Assembly: GCF_024609245.1 (NCBI RefSeq)
Contig: NZ_JANJYH010000002.1
Location: forward strand, 372,001 to 436,000
Direction of reading: 5' to 3'
Length of the DNA: 64,000 bases
From: Haloarchaeobius sp. FL176
GTDB lineage: Archaea > Halobacteriota > Halobacteria > Halobacteriales > Natrialbaceae
The position numbers were made by a program, and so were the translations under genes. The notes beneath the pieces are model-generated. The model did no database searches. It was given only the letters and a program-made list of their open reading frames with translations, and was not told the origin of the DNA. Positions 1-7,385 of this stretch are shown piece after piece (the stretch's first letter is position 1; the number at the start of each line of letters is the position of its first letter).

Positions 1-2
1 AA

Positions 3-92
3 TCGGACGACGGTGGGACGCCGGGCTTCGGCGTGGCCGTCGCTCTCGTGGCGCTGGTCATCGCTGCACTGCTCGCGCGCATCCAGGACTGA
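3..92 (+). CDS. C-terminus of a PGF-CTERM surface protein (partial)
   Basis: Only the last 29 codons lie in the window and the start is off the left edge. The visible end reads SDDGGTPGFGVAVALVALVI and then AALLARIQD and stop. It is a Pro-Gly-Phe motif, a hydrophobic stretch of about 17 residues and a short basic tail. This is the PGF-CTERM tripartite signal, which archaeosortase A processes in haloarchaea to attach surface proteins to lipid, as with the S-layer glycoprotein. The acidic/Gly linker before PGF fits. The nature of the exported domain cannot be seen. Confidence 0.8.
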   Translation, partial: SDDGGTPGFGVAVALVALVIAALLARIQD

Positions 93-111
93 GCGGGTCC
101 CCGGGCGTGGG

Positions 112-630
112 CTACTCGAACAGTTCCTCGTGGCGCGACGCGAGGTCTGTGTAGGCACCCGACGAGTAGGCGGACGCTATCTCCTCCGGTTCGACGGTCG
201 TCTCGGACAGCGGCACGACCGTCGCGGGGACGCCGCGCGCGAACGACTCCGGCGGGACCTCGAACCCGTCCGGGAGGACGGTCCCGGCCGCGACGACGCT
301 CCGTTCGCCGACGGCCGTCCCCGAGTTCAGGGTCGCGTTGATGCCCACCAGCGACCCGGCCTCGACGGTGGCATCGTTCAGCACCGCGCCGTGGCCGACC
401 ATGACCCGTTCGCCGACCTCGCTGGCGTGGAACACGGCGGTGTCTCCCACGTGTGACTCCGCACCGACGCGGACGGTTCCCACGTCACCCCGGAGGACGA
501 CGCCCGGCCAGACGCTCGCATCGGTCTCGACGCGGACGTCACCGACCAGGGTCGCGTCGCGGGCGACGAACGCGTCTTCGTGAACGGTCGGCGTCGTCGA
601 CTCGAACGCGTAGCTCCGACGGTCTGCCAT
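112..630 (-). CDS. gamma-carbonic-anhydrase-like hexapeptide-repeat protein
   Basis: A 172-residue left-handed beta-helix protein of the gamma-carbonic anhydrase / YrdA-PaaY family, built from hexapeptide repeats over about residues 15-125 and ending in a helical cap. The Cam-type enzyme binds Zn/Fe through three His across the trimer interface. Here the first two equivalents are present (His68 in VFHAS and His80 in VGHGA). The third position, five residues on, is Asn85 in VLND. The family fold is certain. Carbonic anhydrase activity is doubtful unless Asn can act as a ligand or another His takes over. The ATG at 630 gives the normal N-terminus for this family. The gene is monocistronic. Confidence 0.85.
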   Translation of the reverse strand: MADRRSYAFESTTPTVHEDAFVARDATLVGDVRVETDASVWPGVVLRGDVGTVRVGAESHVGDTAVFHASEVGERVMVGHGAVLNDATVEAGSLVGINATLNSGTAVGERSVVAAGTVLPDGFEVPPESFARGVPATVVPLSETTVEPEEIASAYSSGAYTDLASRHEELFE

Positions 631-779
631 GTCGTTTGGTATCGTGGCACAGTAATAAAACGGTTCGTGTCGAGGGCGGCCCCGGTTCCGTTTCTACCGA
701 TTTCGCCCGGTAAATGCCACTCAAACGTGTTTTAGTGGCAACCTTTGGGCGCTCATACCGCGTACACTGGTCGGTCAGG

Positions 780-1031
780 ATGGGGTGCGAAGAAACAATC
801 GGGCAGTCAGAGGACCACGAGACCGACGCAGGGGAGTCGGTCGACGTCGTGGGGGAGGGGACCGACAGCGCCATCTGGGTGGTTTTCGACGAGCATCTCG
901 TCGAGGACCGCGTGGTCAGGCCGGACGACGAGCACTGGAAACCGGACCGCGAGGACGAAGAGCTACACGACCTGGTGCTCTGGGTCGACGACAGCTCGAC
1001 GCCAGTGTACTTCGTCCCGTCGTACACGTAA
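780..1031 (+). CDS. small acidic hypothetical protein
   Basis: An 83-residue, strongly acidic protein starting MGCEETIGQ and ending VYFVPSYT. I recognise no domain. The amino-acid composition (many Asp/Glu, few Lys) is that of real haloarchaeal proteins. The second half (AIWVVFDEHLVEDRV, then LHDLVLWVDD) looks like alternating beta strands of a small soluble fold. An in-frame ATG 66 nt upstream would add a basic stretch unlike the rest, so the later ATG is preferred. It converges on the flavoprotein gene at 1273, with about 240 nt of apparently empty sequence between them. Confidence 0.6.
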   Translation: MGCEETIGQSEDHETDAGESVDVVGEGTDSAIWVVFDEHLVEDRVVRPDDEHWKPDREDEELHDLVLWVDDSSTPVYFVPSYT

Positions 1032-1272
1032 CCCGGCTGTGCGGACCGGCCATCGTTCCCCGTTTCGAACCCTGATTCGGCCCTCGATTCTCTCGTGACG
1101 GTTAATGACTCCGCGAGCGATGCTATGGACGCAATCGGGCGGCGGGCGACGACGCAGTCGGTGCCATCCGCGGGTGGGGCCGCGATGGCCGAGGCGAGAC
1201 TGCCAGCACGACTCCTGTCATAGTCCGGCGGGGCGGCACCCGCCACTGTCCTACAGCCGACGAGCGACGGCG

Positions 1273-2310
1273 CTACTCCTCCCCGGTGATGCGCTCGCCG
1301 ACCGTCCGGCCGTTCTCGAAGGCACGGTGGACGCGCCCCTCGCCTGCGACCCAGTCACCGGCGACGTAGAGCCCAACATCCTCCGCACAGCGGGCCTCCT
1401 CGGCGTCGATGTTCGAATCCGGCAGCGCGTAGCGCCAGCCCTGGTCGTCGACCCAGTCCGGCTCCGTCAGTCGGTCGTCGTCGAGGAGCGCCGCGACGAG
1501 CGAGGCAACGGCGTCGCCAGCGGCGTCCAGCGGCTCGTCGTAGTGCTCGACCGACCAGTCCGGGGCCATCTGGGCGACGAGCAGGCTCTCGCCGTCGGGC
1601 ACGTGGTCGGGTTTGCACTCCTCGCGGGAGAGCCAGCCGACGGGGTGCTCGCGGTCCGGGTTCACGAGCGCGTACCACGGTCGGTCGAGTTCGAACGGAT
1701 AGTGCAGCAGCACCGACCGGATGGTCCGGAACTCGACGGCGTCGACGGCGGTGTGGAGCCGACGCAGCCGCTCGTCGTCCCAGTCCATCGCGGCAAGCAG
1801 GTCGGCGGTCTGCGGTGCCGGCGGCGTCAGCACCAGCTCGTCGAACGGGCCGTAGGTCTCGCCGTCGGTGTCGGTCAGCGTCCACTCGCCGCCGCTCGTG
1901 CGGGCGATGGACTCGATGCGGGTCTCGGTGTGGACGGACACACCAGCCCGCTTCCTGACCCGCTTCGCGAACTGGGTGATACCCCGCGTGTAGGTCCACT
2001 TCGGTCCGTCACCGGCACGGCCTTCGGCGATCTCGCCGTCGGCGTCGTGGGTCCACACCGGCAGCTCGATGTCGGCGAGACCGTCGTTCCCGAGTTCGTC
2101 GAGGAGCCCCTCGACCCAGTCGTCGCCGCCGGGTTTGATGTAGTTCGCGCCGTGGTCGTAGCGACAGCCGTTCTTGCGTCGGGTCGCGGCACGCCCGGAG
2201 ATCCCTCTTGCCTTGTCGAACAGCGTCACCTCGGCCGCCTCGTCTCGGCAGGTATCAGCCACGCCGATACCGGCGACGCCCGCACCGACGACGGCGATAG
2301 TTCTGGTCAT
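1273..2310 (-). CDS. FAD-dependent amine oxidase / renalase-like oxidoreductase
   Basis: A 345-residue flavoprotein. Residues 4-13 are the Rossmann FAD-binding motif (IAVVGAGVAGIG). They are followed by an acidic residue ending strand 2 (LFDKARGISGRAATRR), the GR/RA pattern of the amine-oxidase/renalase group, and DHGANYIK near residue 55. The C-terminal FAD contact LYVAGDWVAGEGRVHRAFEN (about 305-325) is also typical. Family members oxidise NAD(P)H isomers or amines; the substrate here cannot be told. Length matches NAD(P)/FAD-dependent oxidoreductases annotated across haloarchaea. It is convergent with the small gene at 780. Confidence 0.85.
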   Translation of the reverse strand: MTRTIAVVGAGVAGIGVADTCRDEAAEVTLFDKARGISGRAATRRKNGCRYDHGANYIKPGGDDWVEGLLDELGNDGLADIELPVWTHDADGEIAEGRAGDGPKWTYTRGITQFAKRVRKRAGVSVHTETRIESIARTSGGEWTLTDTDGETYGPFDELVLTPPAPQTADLLAAMDWDDERLRRLHTAVDAVEFRTIRSVLLHYPFELDRPWYALVNPDREHPVGWLSREECKPDHVPDGESLLVAQMAPDWSVEHYDEPLDAAGDAVASLVAALLDDDRLTEPDWVDDQGWRYALPDSNIDAEEARCAEDVGLYVAGDWVAGEGRVHRAFENGRTVGERITGEE

Positions 2311-2531
2311 CGGCCGACACTGGGGACCGCGCCCCCATAGTCCCCGCGCCGGACTCGTTGGGAGAGGGTAGGGGAGGCGGCCGATGCGTAGTCGGCTGCA
2401 CCGCTTGTGCTGCCCTGAAGATGGCGAACAGACGACGTGCTGGCGGCTTCCGGGTCACGCGGCGGTGCGTCGCACACCGGCCTCGGCCGTCGCGTGGCGA
2501 GCGGTCAGAACACGCTCCCGCTGGCCGCGGC

Positions 2532-2549
2532 TTCCTACAAAAAAGGCGG
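2532..2549 (-). terminator. T-run terminator after ychF
   Basis: On the minus strand, directly after the ychF stop codon, a GC-rich CCCGCC is followed by six T residues (AAAAAA at 2538-2543 on the plus strand). U-rich tracts alone can end archaeal transcription, and this is the clearest one in the neighbourhood. No strong hairpin is needed or seen. Confidence 0.5.
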
Positions 2550-2550
2550 G

Positions 2551-3747
2551 TCAGTTCGTCGTGACGAGTTCGACGACCTCGCGGTGGTCGAGTTCGGTGT
2601 CGCCACCCATCTGCCGCTTCGTCCGGCAGTTGAGCCCGTGGAGGAGGCCGTCGCCGATGTCGGAGTGGAGGTGGTAGGCGAAGTCGCTGGTCGTCGAGCC
2701 GCCGGGGAGGAGGAAGCAGTCGCGCATCACGCGACCCTGCTCGTCGCCCATGGCTTCGGCACCGCCGGGGAAGACGGCGATGACGCCGAGTTCGTCGAAC
2801 AGCGCGGCCTCGATGGCCTGCTGCACGCCCGTGCCGCCGAAGGTGGTGACGAACTCGCGGATCTGCTCGAGACCCTCCTCCTGCTCGTCGGAGATATCCG
2901 CGACGATCTCGAAGTCGTCGTCGCCGGCGTGGTAGTCCACGACGCCCTGCTCGGCGGCGTTCTTCAGCGCCTTCTCGGCGTGGGCGCTGACGGGGACGAA
3001 CTGGAGGTGGTCGTAGTCGGGGTCGTCGGTGATCTCGTCCCAGTTCTCCTGGGCGGCGGGCGTGTCCATCTTGTTCGCGGCGACGACCATGGGCTTCGTC
3101 CGCTTCCGAATCTCCCGGGCGAGCGCGTCGCGGTCGTCGTCGTCCCACGTCTCGGGGTCGAGTTCGAGGTCGAGCGCGAGGATGATCTGCTTGATCTCGT
3201 CTTTGTTCGTGCCGAAGGCGGACATCTGGTCGGCGAGCTCGATCTCGATGGAGTGGTCGTCCTTCGCCTGGTAGCGGTTCTGGAACTTCTCGATCCCCGT
3301 CTCGAGGATGCCGACGTACCACTGGTCGAGCTCGTTCTCCAGGAAGTCGATGTCATCGCGAGGGTCGTGGTCCTCGGTGGGTTCGCCTTCGAGGTCCGTC
3401 TCGCCGGAGAAGTCGACGACGTGGACCAGTACGTCCGTCTCGTTCAGGTCGGTGAGGAACTGGTTGCCGAGCCCGCGCCCCTCGTGCGCACCGGGGACGA
3501 GACCGGCCACGTCGACGAGTTTGGTGGGGACGTAGCGTGTGCCCTCGCGGCAGTAGCCCGTGTCCGGCGTACAGGATTCGTCGAACTCCGGTGCGGCGCA
3601 GTCCACCCGGACGTACGCCTCGCCGATGGCGGGGTCGATGGTCGTGAACGGGTACGCGCCCTCGGGCACGTCGTTCATCGTCGCGGCGTTGAAGAACGTC
3701 GACTTGCCCACCGAGGGCTTGCCGACGAGACCGATGTTGTAGCTCAT
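2551..3747 (-). CDS. YchF/OLA1-type redox-regulated ATPase (Obg family GTPase)
   Basis: A 398-residue TRAFAC-class P-loop protein. The G1 motif GLVGKPSVGKST is at about residues 6-17, a switch region with FTTIDP follows, and G3 (DVAGLVPGAHEGRGLGNQFL) and an NKMD specificity motif come later. A C-terminal TGS-type domain ends the protein (about 310-395). The YchF/OLA1 family binds ribosomes and hydrolyses ATP. The start at 3747 gives the canonical MSYNIGLVGKPS N-terminus; an upstream in-frame ATG would add 61 atypical residues. A TATA-like box (CCTTATGC on the minus strand, about 3771-3778) lies about 27 nt upstream, so the transcript is probably leaderless. Confidence 0.93.
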   Translation of the reverse strand: MSYNIGLVGKPSVGKSTFFNAATMNDVPEGAYPFTTIDPAIGEAYVRVDCAAPEFDESCTPDTGYCREGTRYVPTKLVDVAGLVPGAHEGRGLGNQFLTDLNETDVLVHVVDFSGETDLEGEPTEDHDPRDDIDFLENELDQWYVGILETGIEKFQNRYQAKDDHSIEIELADQMSAFGTNKDEIKQIILALDLELDPETWDDDDRDALAREIRKRTKPMVVAANKMDTPAAQENWDEITDDPDYDHLQFVPVSAHAEKALKNAAEQGVVDYHAGDDDFEIVADISDEQEEGLEQIREFVTTFGGTGVQQAIEAALFDELGVIAVFPGGAEAMGDEQGRVMRDCFLLPGGSTTSDFAYHLHSDIGDGLLHGLNCRTKRQMGGDTELDHREVVELVTTN

Positions 3748-3891
3748 TGCACCATCGGACGCAACCGGGCGGCATAAGGCTTGAAATCCGCGTTCGCGGT
3801 GGTTGAGACTGTCTTGCACGGGGTTTCCGGTCGGTCCCGTCCGCAGTAAGCTCCGCGTGGGAGCGGTCAACCCACGCCGGAACTCCCCGTG

Positions 3892-3916
3892 GGGGTTTAC
3901 AATTTTTGTAAACCCC
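3892..3916. promoter_or_regulatory. perfect 11-bp inverted repeat over the msrB promoter
   Basis: GGGGTTTACAA (3892-3902), a 3-nt spacer TTT, then TTGTAAACCCC (3906-3916) form a perfect 11+11 inverted repeat. Its AT-rich centre is the only plausible TATA element ahead of msrB (ATG at 3960). A protein bound here would therefore cover the TBP/TFB site, which is the geometry of a repressor operator. The same RNA could also form a hairpin if transcribed from further upstream. No family of regulator is recognisable from the sequence alone. Confidence 0.7.
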
Positions 3917-3959
3917 TCCGACCATGGCACCTTTGCCGTTCCCGCGCCTACCTCGTGCT

Positions 3960-4376
3960 ATGAGCGACAGTCCCCAGGAGTCGACGGAGGACGTTCCCAG
4001 TTCCGACGCGGAGTGGCGCGAGCGGCTCGACGACGAGGAGTACGAGATACTCCGAAACCAGGGTACGGAGGCGCGGTTCTCCGGCGAGTACGTCGACCAC
4101 TTCGAGGACGGCAAGTACCGCTGCAAGGGCTGTGGCGAGGTGCTGTTCGACTCGGAGACGAAGTTCGACCACGGCTGCGGCTGGCCGTCGTTCTACGCCG
4201 GAGACGACGACAAGATAGAGAAACGGGAGGACCTGAGCCATGGAATGCGTCGCATCGAGGTCGTCTGTGCGAACTGCGAGAGCCACCTCGGGCACGTGTT
4301 CGACGACGGGCCAGCCCCGACTGGCAAGCGGTTCTGCATCAACTCGGTGGCGCTGGAGTTCGAGGACGACGAGTAG
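3960..4376 (+). CDS. msrB: peptide-methionine (R)-S-oxide reductase
   Basis: A 138-residue SelR/MsrB-domain protein that reduces methionine-R-sulfoxide in oxidised proteins, using thioredoxin-type reductants. Four zinc cysteines are present as two CxxC pairs (Cys55/58 in CKGC, Cys103/106 in CANC). The catalytic Cys126 sits in [11 protein letters not shown], and GWPSF and HLGHVF are conserved. An acidic N-terminal extension of about 17 residues is common in haloarchaea. The start at 3960 is chosen because the earlier in-frame ATG at 3924 would add [12 protein letters not shown], which has the composition of non-coding DNA. The gene is single, and a palindrome overlaps its promoter. Confidence 0.95.
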   Translation: MSDSPQESTEDVPSSDAEWRERLDDEEYEILRNQGTEARFSGEYVDHFEDGKYRCKGCGEVLFDSETKFDHGCGWPSFYAGDDDKIEKREDLSHGMRRIEVVCANCESHLGHVFDDGPAPTGKRFCINSVALEFEDDE

Positions 4377-4379
4377 GAC

Positions 4380-5327
4380 TCAGCTCTCGCCGTCGCCCAG
4401 CACGTCGAGCACCTGCTCTCGGGTCGGTACAGCGGTCTGTACCCCCGTCGCTGTGGTCGAGAGCGCGGCGGCGACGGCGGCCAGTTCGACCGCATCACGC
4501 AGCGCAGCCCCGTCACCGAGTTCCGCCGCGAGGTAGCCGGCAAACACGTCGCCCGCGCCGGTCGTATCGACGGCGTCGACGGTCGGCGAGTCGACGTGGA
4601 ACGCGTCGTCGCCGGTCTCGACCGCGACGCCACGTGCGCCGAGCGTCCGGACGACCGTCCCGTCGAAGTCGGCGAGTCCCTCGTCGAGTGCGGCCGCCTC
4701 GCTCTCGTTCGGGGTCACCACGTCGACGGCGTCGTGGGCGAGCACCTGCGCCGCGCCGCCGGCGGGCGCGGGGTCGTAGACGACGGTCGGCCGCCGCCCG
4801 GCAGCCGACAGCTCGTCCAGCGCGGCGAGGGACGCGGCGGCCGACAGTTCGTTCTGGAGGAGCAGACAGTCGGCCTCGCGAAGTCGGTCCGCGTGTCGAC
4901 GGGCGTACGCCGGCGTCACCCTGCCGTTCGCGCCAGCGACGATGGCGATGCGGTTCTCGCCCGTCTCGTCGACGACGATGGCCGCGTAGCCCGTCGGCCC
5001 GTCCACGCGCTCGACCCCGTCGACCACGACGCCGCGTTCGGCGAGCGTCCCCAGGACGGCGTGCTCGTCCTCGTCGTCGCCGACACAGCCGAGCAGGCTC
5101 GCGTCCCCCCCGGCTGCTGCCGCCGCGACGGCCTGATTCGCGCCCTTCCCGCCGAGGAACGTCTCCGTGAGGTCGTCGCGGACGGCGGCGGGCACGGCGT
5201 CGACGCGTACCGTCTCGCCCGCGTCGGGGAACCAGCCGTGGGCGTCGGCGAGGGCTGCGATGCGGTCGTGCGAGAGGTAGCCGACGTGGTCGACGTTGAC
5301 GCTGCCGAAACTGACGACCCTGGGCAT
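4380..5327 (-). CDS. rbsK: PfkB-family ribokinase
   Basis: A 315-residue PfkB carbohydrate kinase. The N-terminal FGSVNVDHV and the glycine pair of the sugar-binding GGKGANQAVAAA (about 59-70) match ribokinase. The ATP-site/catalytic signature DTTGAGDVFAGYLA lies near residue 260, with NESEAAAL upstream. The expected reaction is ribose + ATP to ribose-5-phosphate. An insertion of about 15 residues after strand 1 (ALADAHGWFPDAGE) is slightly longer than in bacterial RbsK. It is divergent from a nucleoside hydrolase with a 98-nt shared upstream region, which supports a role in using ribose freed from nucleosides. Confidence 0.85.
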   Translation of the reverse strand: MPRVVSFGSVNVDHVGYLSHDRIAALADAHGWFPDAGETVRVDAVPAAVRDDLTETFLGGKGANQAVAAAAAGGDASLLGCVGDDEDEHAVLGTLAERGVVVDGVERVDGPTGYAAIVVDETGENRIAIVAGANGRVTPAYARRHADRLREADCLLLQNELSAAASLAALDELSAAGRRPTVVYDPAPAGGAAQVLAHDAVDVVTPNESEAAALDEGLADFDGTVVRTLGARGVAVETGDDAFHVDSPTVDAVDTTGAGDVFAGYLAAELGDGAALRDAVELAAVAAALSTTATGVQTAVPTREQVLDVLGDGES

Positions 5328-5425
5328 GGGCGCACCGACGCACGCGTGGACAAAGACGGTTCGCCTGCGTCGGCCACGTTGCCACCTCCGGACGAACTAA
5401 GCCCCGGCGGGGCGGACACCCGCGC
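5328..5425. promoter_or_regulatory. shared divergent promoter region, rbsK / nucleoside hydrolase
   Basis: Ninety-eight bases separate the two divergent start codons, so both promoters must fit here. A short GCCCC-GGC-GGGGC inverted repeat (5401-5413) ends 12 nt before the hydrolase ATG. No clear TATA box is seen; GAACTAAG near 5394 is the best AT-rich element for the plus-strand gene. Co-regulation is an inference from the geometry. Confidence 0.4.
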
Positions 5426-6382
5426 ATGACCCGTCGCGTCATCGTCGACACGGACACCGCGGGAGACGACACGCAGGCGATCCTGCTTGGAGCGCTCTCC
5501 GACGCTATCGAGCTGGAGCTGCTGACCATCGTCGCGGGCAACGTGGAGTTCGACTACCAGGTCGAGAACGCCAAGTACACGCTCGAGCTGGCCGGCGTCG
5601 CGGACGAGGTGCCGGTGTACGAGGGGGCGCGGCGGCCGCTCGTCAAGGAGTTCGAGCACGTCGACCACGTCCACGGCGCGGGCGGGCTCGGCGGCGACCT
5701 GTTCCCCGATACTGGCATTGAGTCCGCGGCCGGCTACGGGCCGGACGCCATCGCCGAGGCGGTCCGCGAGTCGCCGGGCGAGCTGACGCTGGTCTGCATC
5801 GGCCCACTGACGAACGTCGCGCTGGCGCTCCGCCGCGAGCCCCGCCTCGGCGACCTCGTCGACGAGGTCGTCGTGATGGGCGGCGCGGTGAACACGCTCG
5901 GCAACGACACGCCGTCGGCGGAGTTCAACTTCTGGGTCGACCCGGACGCGGCGAAGGTCGTGCTGCGCGAGCTCGACGTGACGCTGCTCGACTGGGGGCT
6001 GACGATGCGCCAGGCGACGCTCGAGGCCGGCGAACTCGCACCCATCGAGGACGCCGATACGCCGTTCGCCGACTTCTTCACCGAGATCACGGCACACCTG
6101 CGCGAGTTCAGCGCGGAACGCTTCGGCTCGGACGCGACCACGCAGCCGGACTCGCTCGCGATGGCGTCGGTCATCGAACCCGACCTCGTCGAGGAGGCAC
6201 CGCGATACCACGTCGACGTCGACGAGCGCGAGGGGCTCACCCGGGGCTACAGCATGGTCGACGAGCTCGACATCACCGAGGGCGAGGCCCGCACCCGCGT
6301 CGTCGAGTCCATCGACGAGGAGCGCTTCAAGACCATCTTCACCGACATGCTCCTCCACGGGGACCCGGACCACTCGCGGTGA
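5426..6382 (+). CDS. inosine/uridine-preferring nucleoside hydrolase
   Basis: A 318-residue IUNH-family protein that splits the N-glycosidic bond of nucleosides into base and ribose. The N-terminal calcium-binding signature is present in variant form, VDTDTAGDDTQAI (Asp8, Asp10, Asp14, Asp15), where the usual text is DTDPGIDDA. The conserved core VCIGPLTNVALAL (about 124-136), VVMGGAVNTLGN and EFNFWVDPDAA follow, all characteristic of the family. Length is normal. The divergent ribokinase could phosphorylate the released ribose, so the two genes make a compact salvage module. Substrate preference cannot be deduced. Confidence 0.88.
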   Translation: MTRRVIVDTDTAGDDTQAILLGALSDAIELELLTIVAGNVEFDYQVENAKYTLELAGVADEVPVYEGARRPLVKEFEHVDHVHGAGGLGGDLFPDTGIESAAGYGPDAIAEAVRESPGELTLVCIGPLTNVALALRREPRLGDLVDEVVVMGGAVNTLGNDTPSAEFNFWVDPDAAKVVLRELDVTLLDWGLTMRQATLEAGELAPIEDADTPFADFFTEITAHLREFSAERFGSDATTQPDSLAMASVIEPDLVEEAPRYHVDVDEREGLTRGYSMVDELDITEGEARTRVVESIDEERFKTIFTDMLLHGDPDHSR

Positions 6383-6404
6383 CGCGGCCCCAGCCGATGC
6401 GCCC

Positions 6405-7268
6405 TCAGTCCGCCCGCAGGCGGAGCCCGATGCCGTCGGGGTCTGTCAGCTCGATACCGTTGCCGTCCTCGAGCTGGCGGATGGCGATGTCGGCGTCTCG
6501 GAGGCTGTCCTCGATGGAGCCGAGCGTCGACTCGTCCGGCAGAAGTAGTTCGTACCAGTCGAGCCCGCGGCCGGTCGGCGGGTCCTGCCGATTCTGCCAC
6601 GTGTTCAGGCCGACGTGGTGGTGGTAGTCCCCGGCCGCGAGGAACACCGCGGCGTCCGCGTACCGTTGCCTGACGTTCAGCCCGAGCGTGTCGACGTAGA
6701 ACCGTTCTGCGCCGGGCAGGTCGCTCACCTCCAGATGGACGTGGCCGACCGTCGCCTCGTCGGAGACGCCCGCGCTCCCACAGGCCAGGTCGGCGAGCGC
6801 GTCGACGTCGAGCGGGTCGACGCCCATCCGGACGCGGCCGTCGTCGGTCACCGGCCACTCGGCTCGGGGGCGGTCGCGGTACAGTTCGACGCCGTTGCCC
6901 TCGGGGTCGGTGAGGTACAGCGCCTCGCTCACGCCGTGGTCCGAGGCGCCGTCGAGTCGCCAGCGGCCGCGGACGCGACGGAGCACCTCGGCGAGTGTCG
7001 CCCGGGAAGGGAACAGGAACGCGACGTGGTAGAGCCCCGTCTCGGTATCAGCGCGTTCGGATGCACCGGGGTCCGCGCGCAACTCCAGCAACGGCTCGTC
7101 CGGGGTGCCGAGCGTGGCCGTCTCACCGTCTCGCGCTCTGACGACGAGCCCGAGCACGTCCCGGTAGAAGGAAACCTGCCGGTCGAGGTCCGTCACGGCG
7201 AGTGCGACCCGACCGGGGCGGATGCCGTCCGGCAGCCCTGGCGATGGCTCTCTGTCGTCGTCGGTCAT
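6405..7268 (-). CDS. VOC-superfamily (CatE-like) dioxygenase/glyoxalase-fold protein
   Basis: A 287-residue protein with two vicinal-oxygen-chelate modules, each with paired beta-alpha-beta-beta-beta units. Module 1 begins VALAVTDLDRQVSFYRDVLGL (about 18) and contains LYHVAFLFPSR and YLTDPEGNGVELY. Module 2 begins GHVHLEVSDLPGAERFYVDT (about 165) and contains HHHVGLNTWQN and LTDPDGIGL. The arrangement matches YfiE/CatE-type extradiol dioxygenase homologues, which use His/His/Glu metal ligands; the substrate is unknown. The start at 7268 follows the family, whereas an upstream ATG adds 21 atypical residues. It runs tail-to-tail with the nucleoside hydrolase gene, 22 nt apart. Confidence 0.85.
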   Translation of the reverse strand: MTDDDREPSPGLPDGIRPGRVALAVTDLDRQVSFYRDVLGLVVRARDGETATLGTPDEPLLELRADPGASERADTETGLYHVAFLFPSRATLAEVLRRVRGRWRLDGASDHGVSEALYLTDPEGNGVELYRDRPRAEWPVTDDGRVRMGVDPLDVDALADLACGSAGVSDEATVGHVHLEVSDLPGAERFYVDTLGLNVRQRYADAAVFLAAGDYHHHVGLNTWQNRQDPPTGRGLDWYELLLPDESTLGSIEDSLRDADIAIRQLEDGNGIELTDPDGIGLRLRAD

Positions 7269-7385
7269 CGTCCCCACAAAGTGGTCGATGGACAAAAACG
7301 CTCCTGCCGCCGGACCGACAGGAGCCACCAATCAGGGTCGGGGGCCGCCACAATCCTCTACTGTGAGGCGTGGCAAACGGTCGGC

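Noticed and set aside
3803-5170. Plus-strand frame of 455 codons across msrB and rbsK
   Set aside because: It is a shadow of the real genes. The protein is almost pure Arg/Pro/Ser, unlike acidic haloarchaeal proteins.
6615-7385. Long N-terminal extension of the pilin-like protein
   Set aside because: It is antisense to the VOC gene. The pilin signal must be near the N-terminus, so the GTG at 7386 is used.
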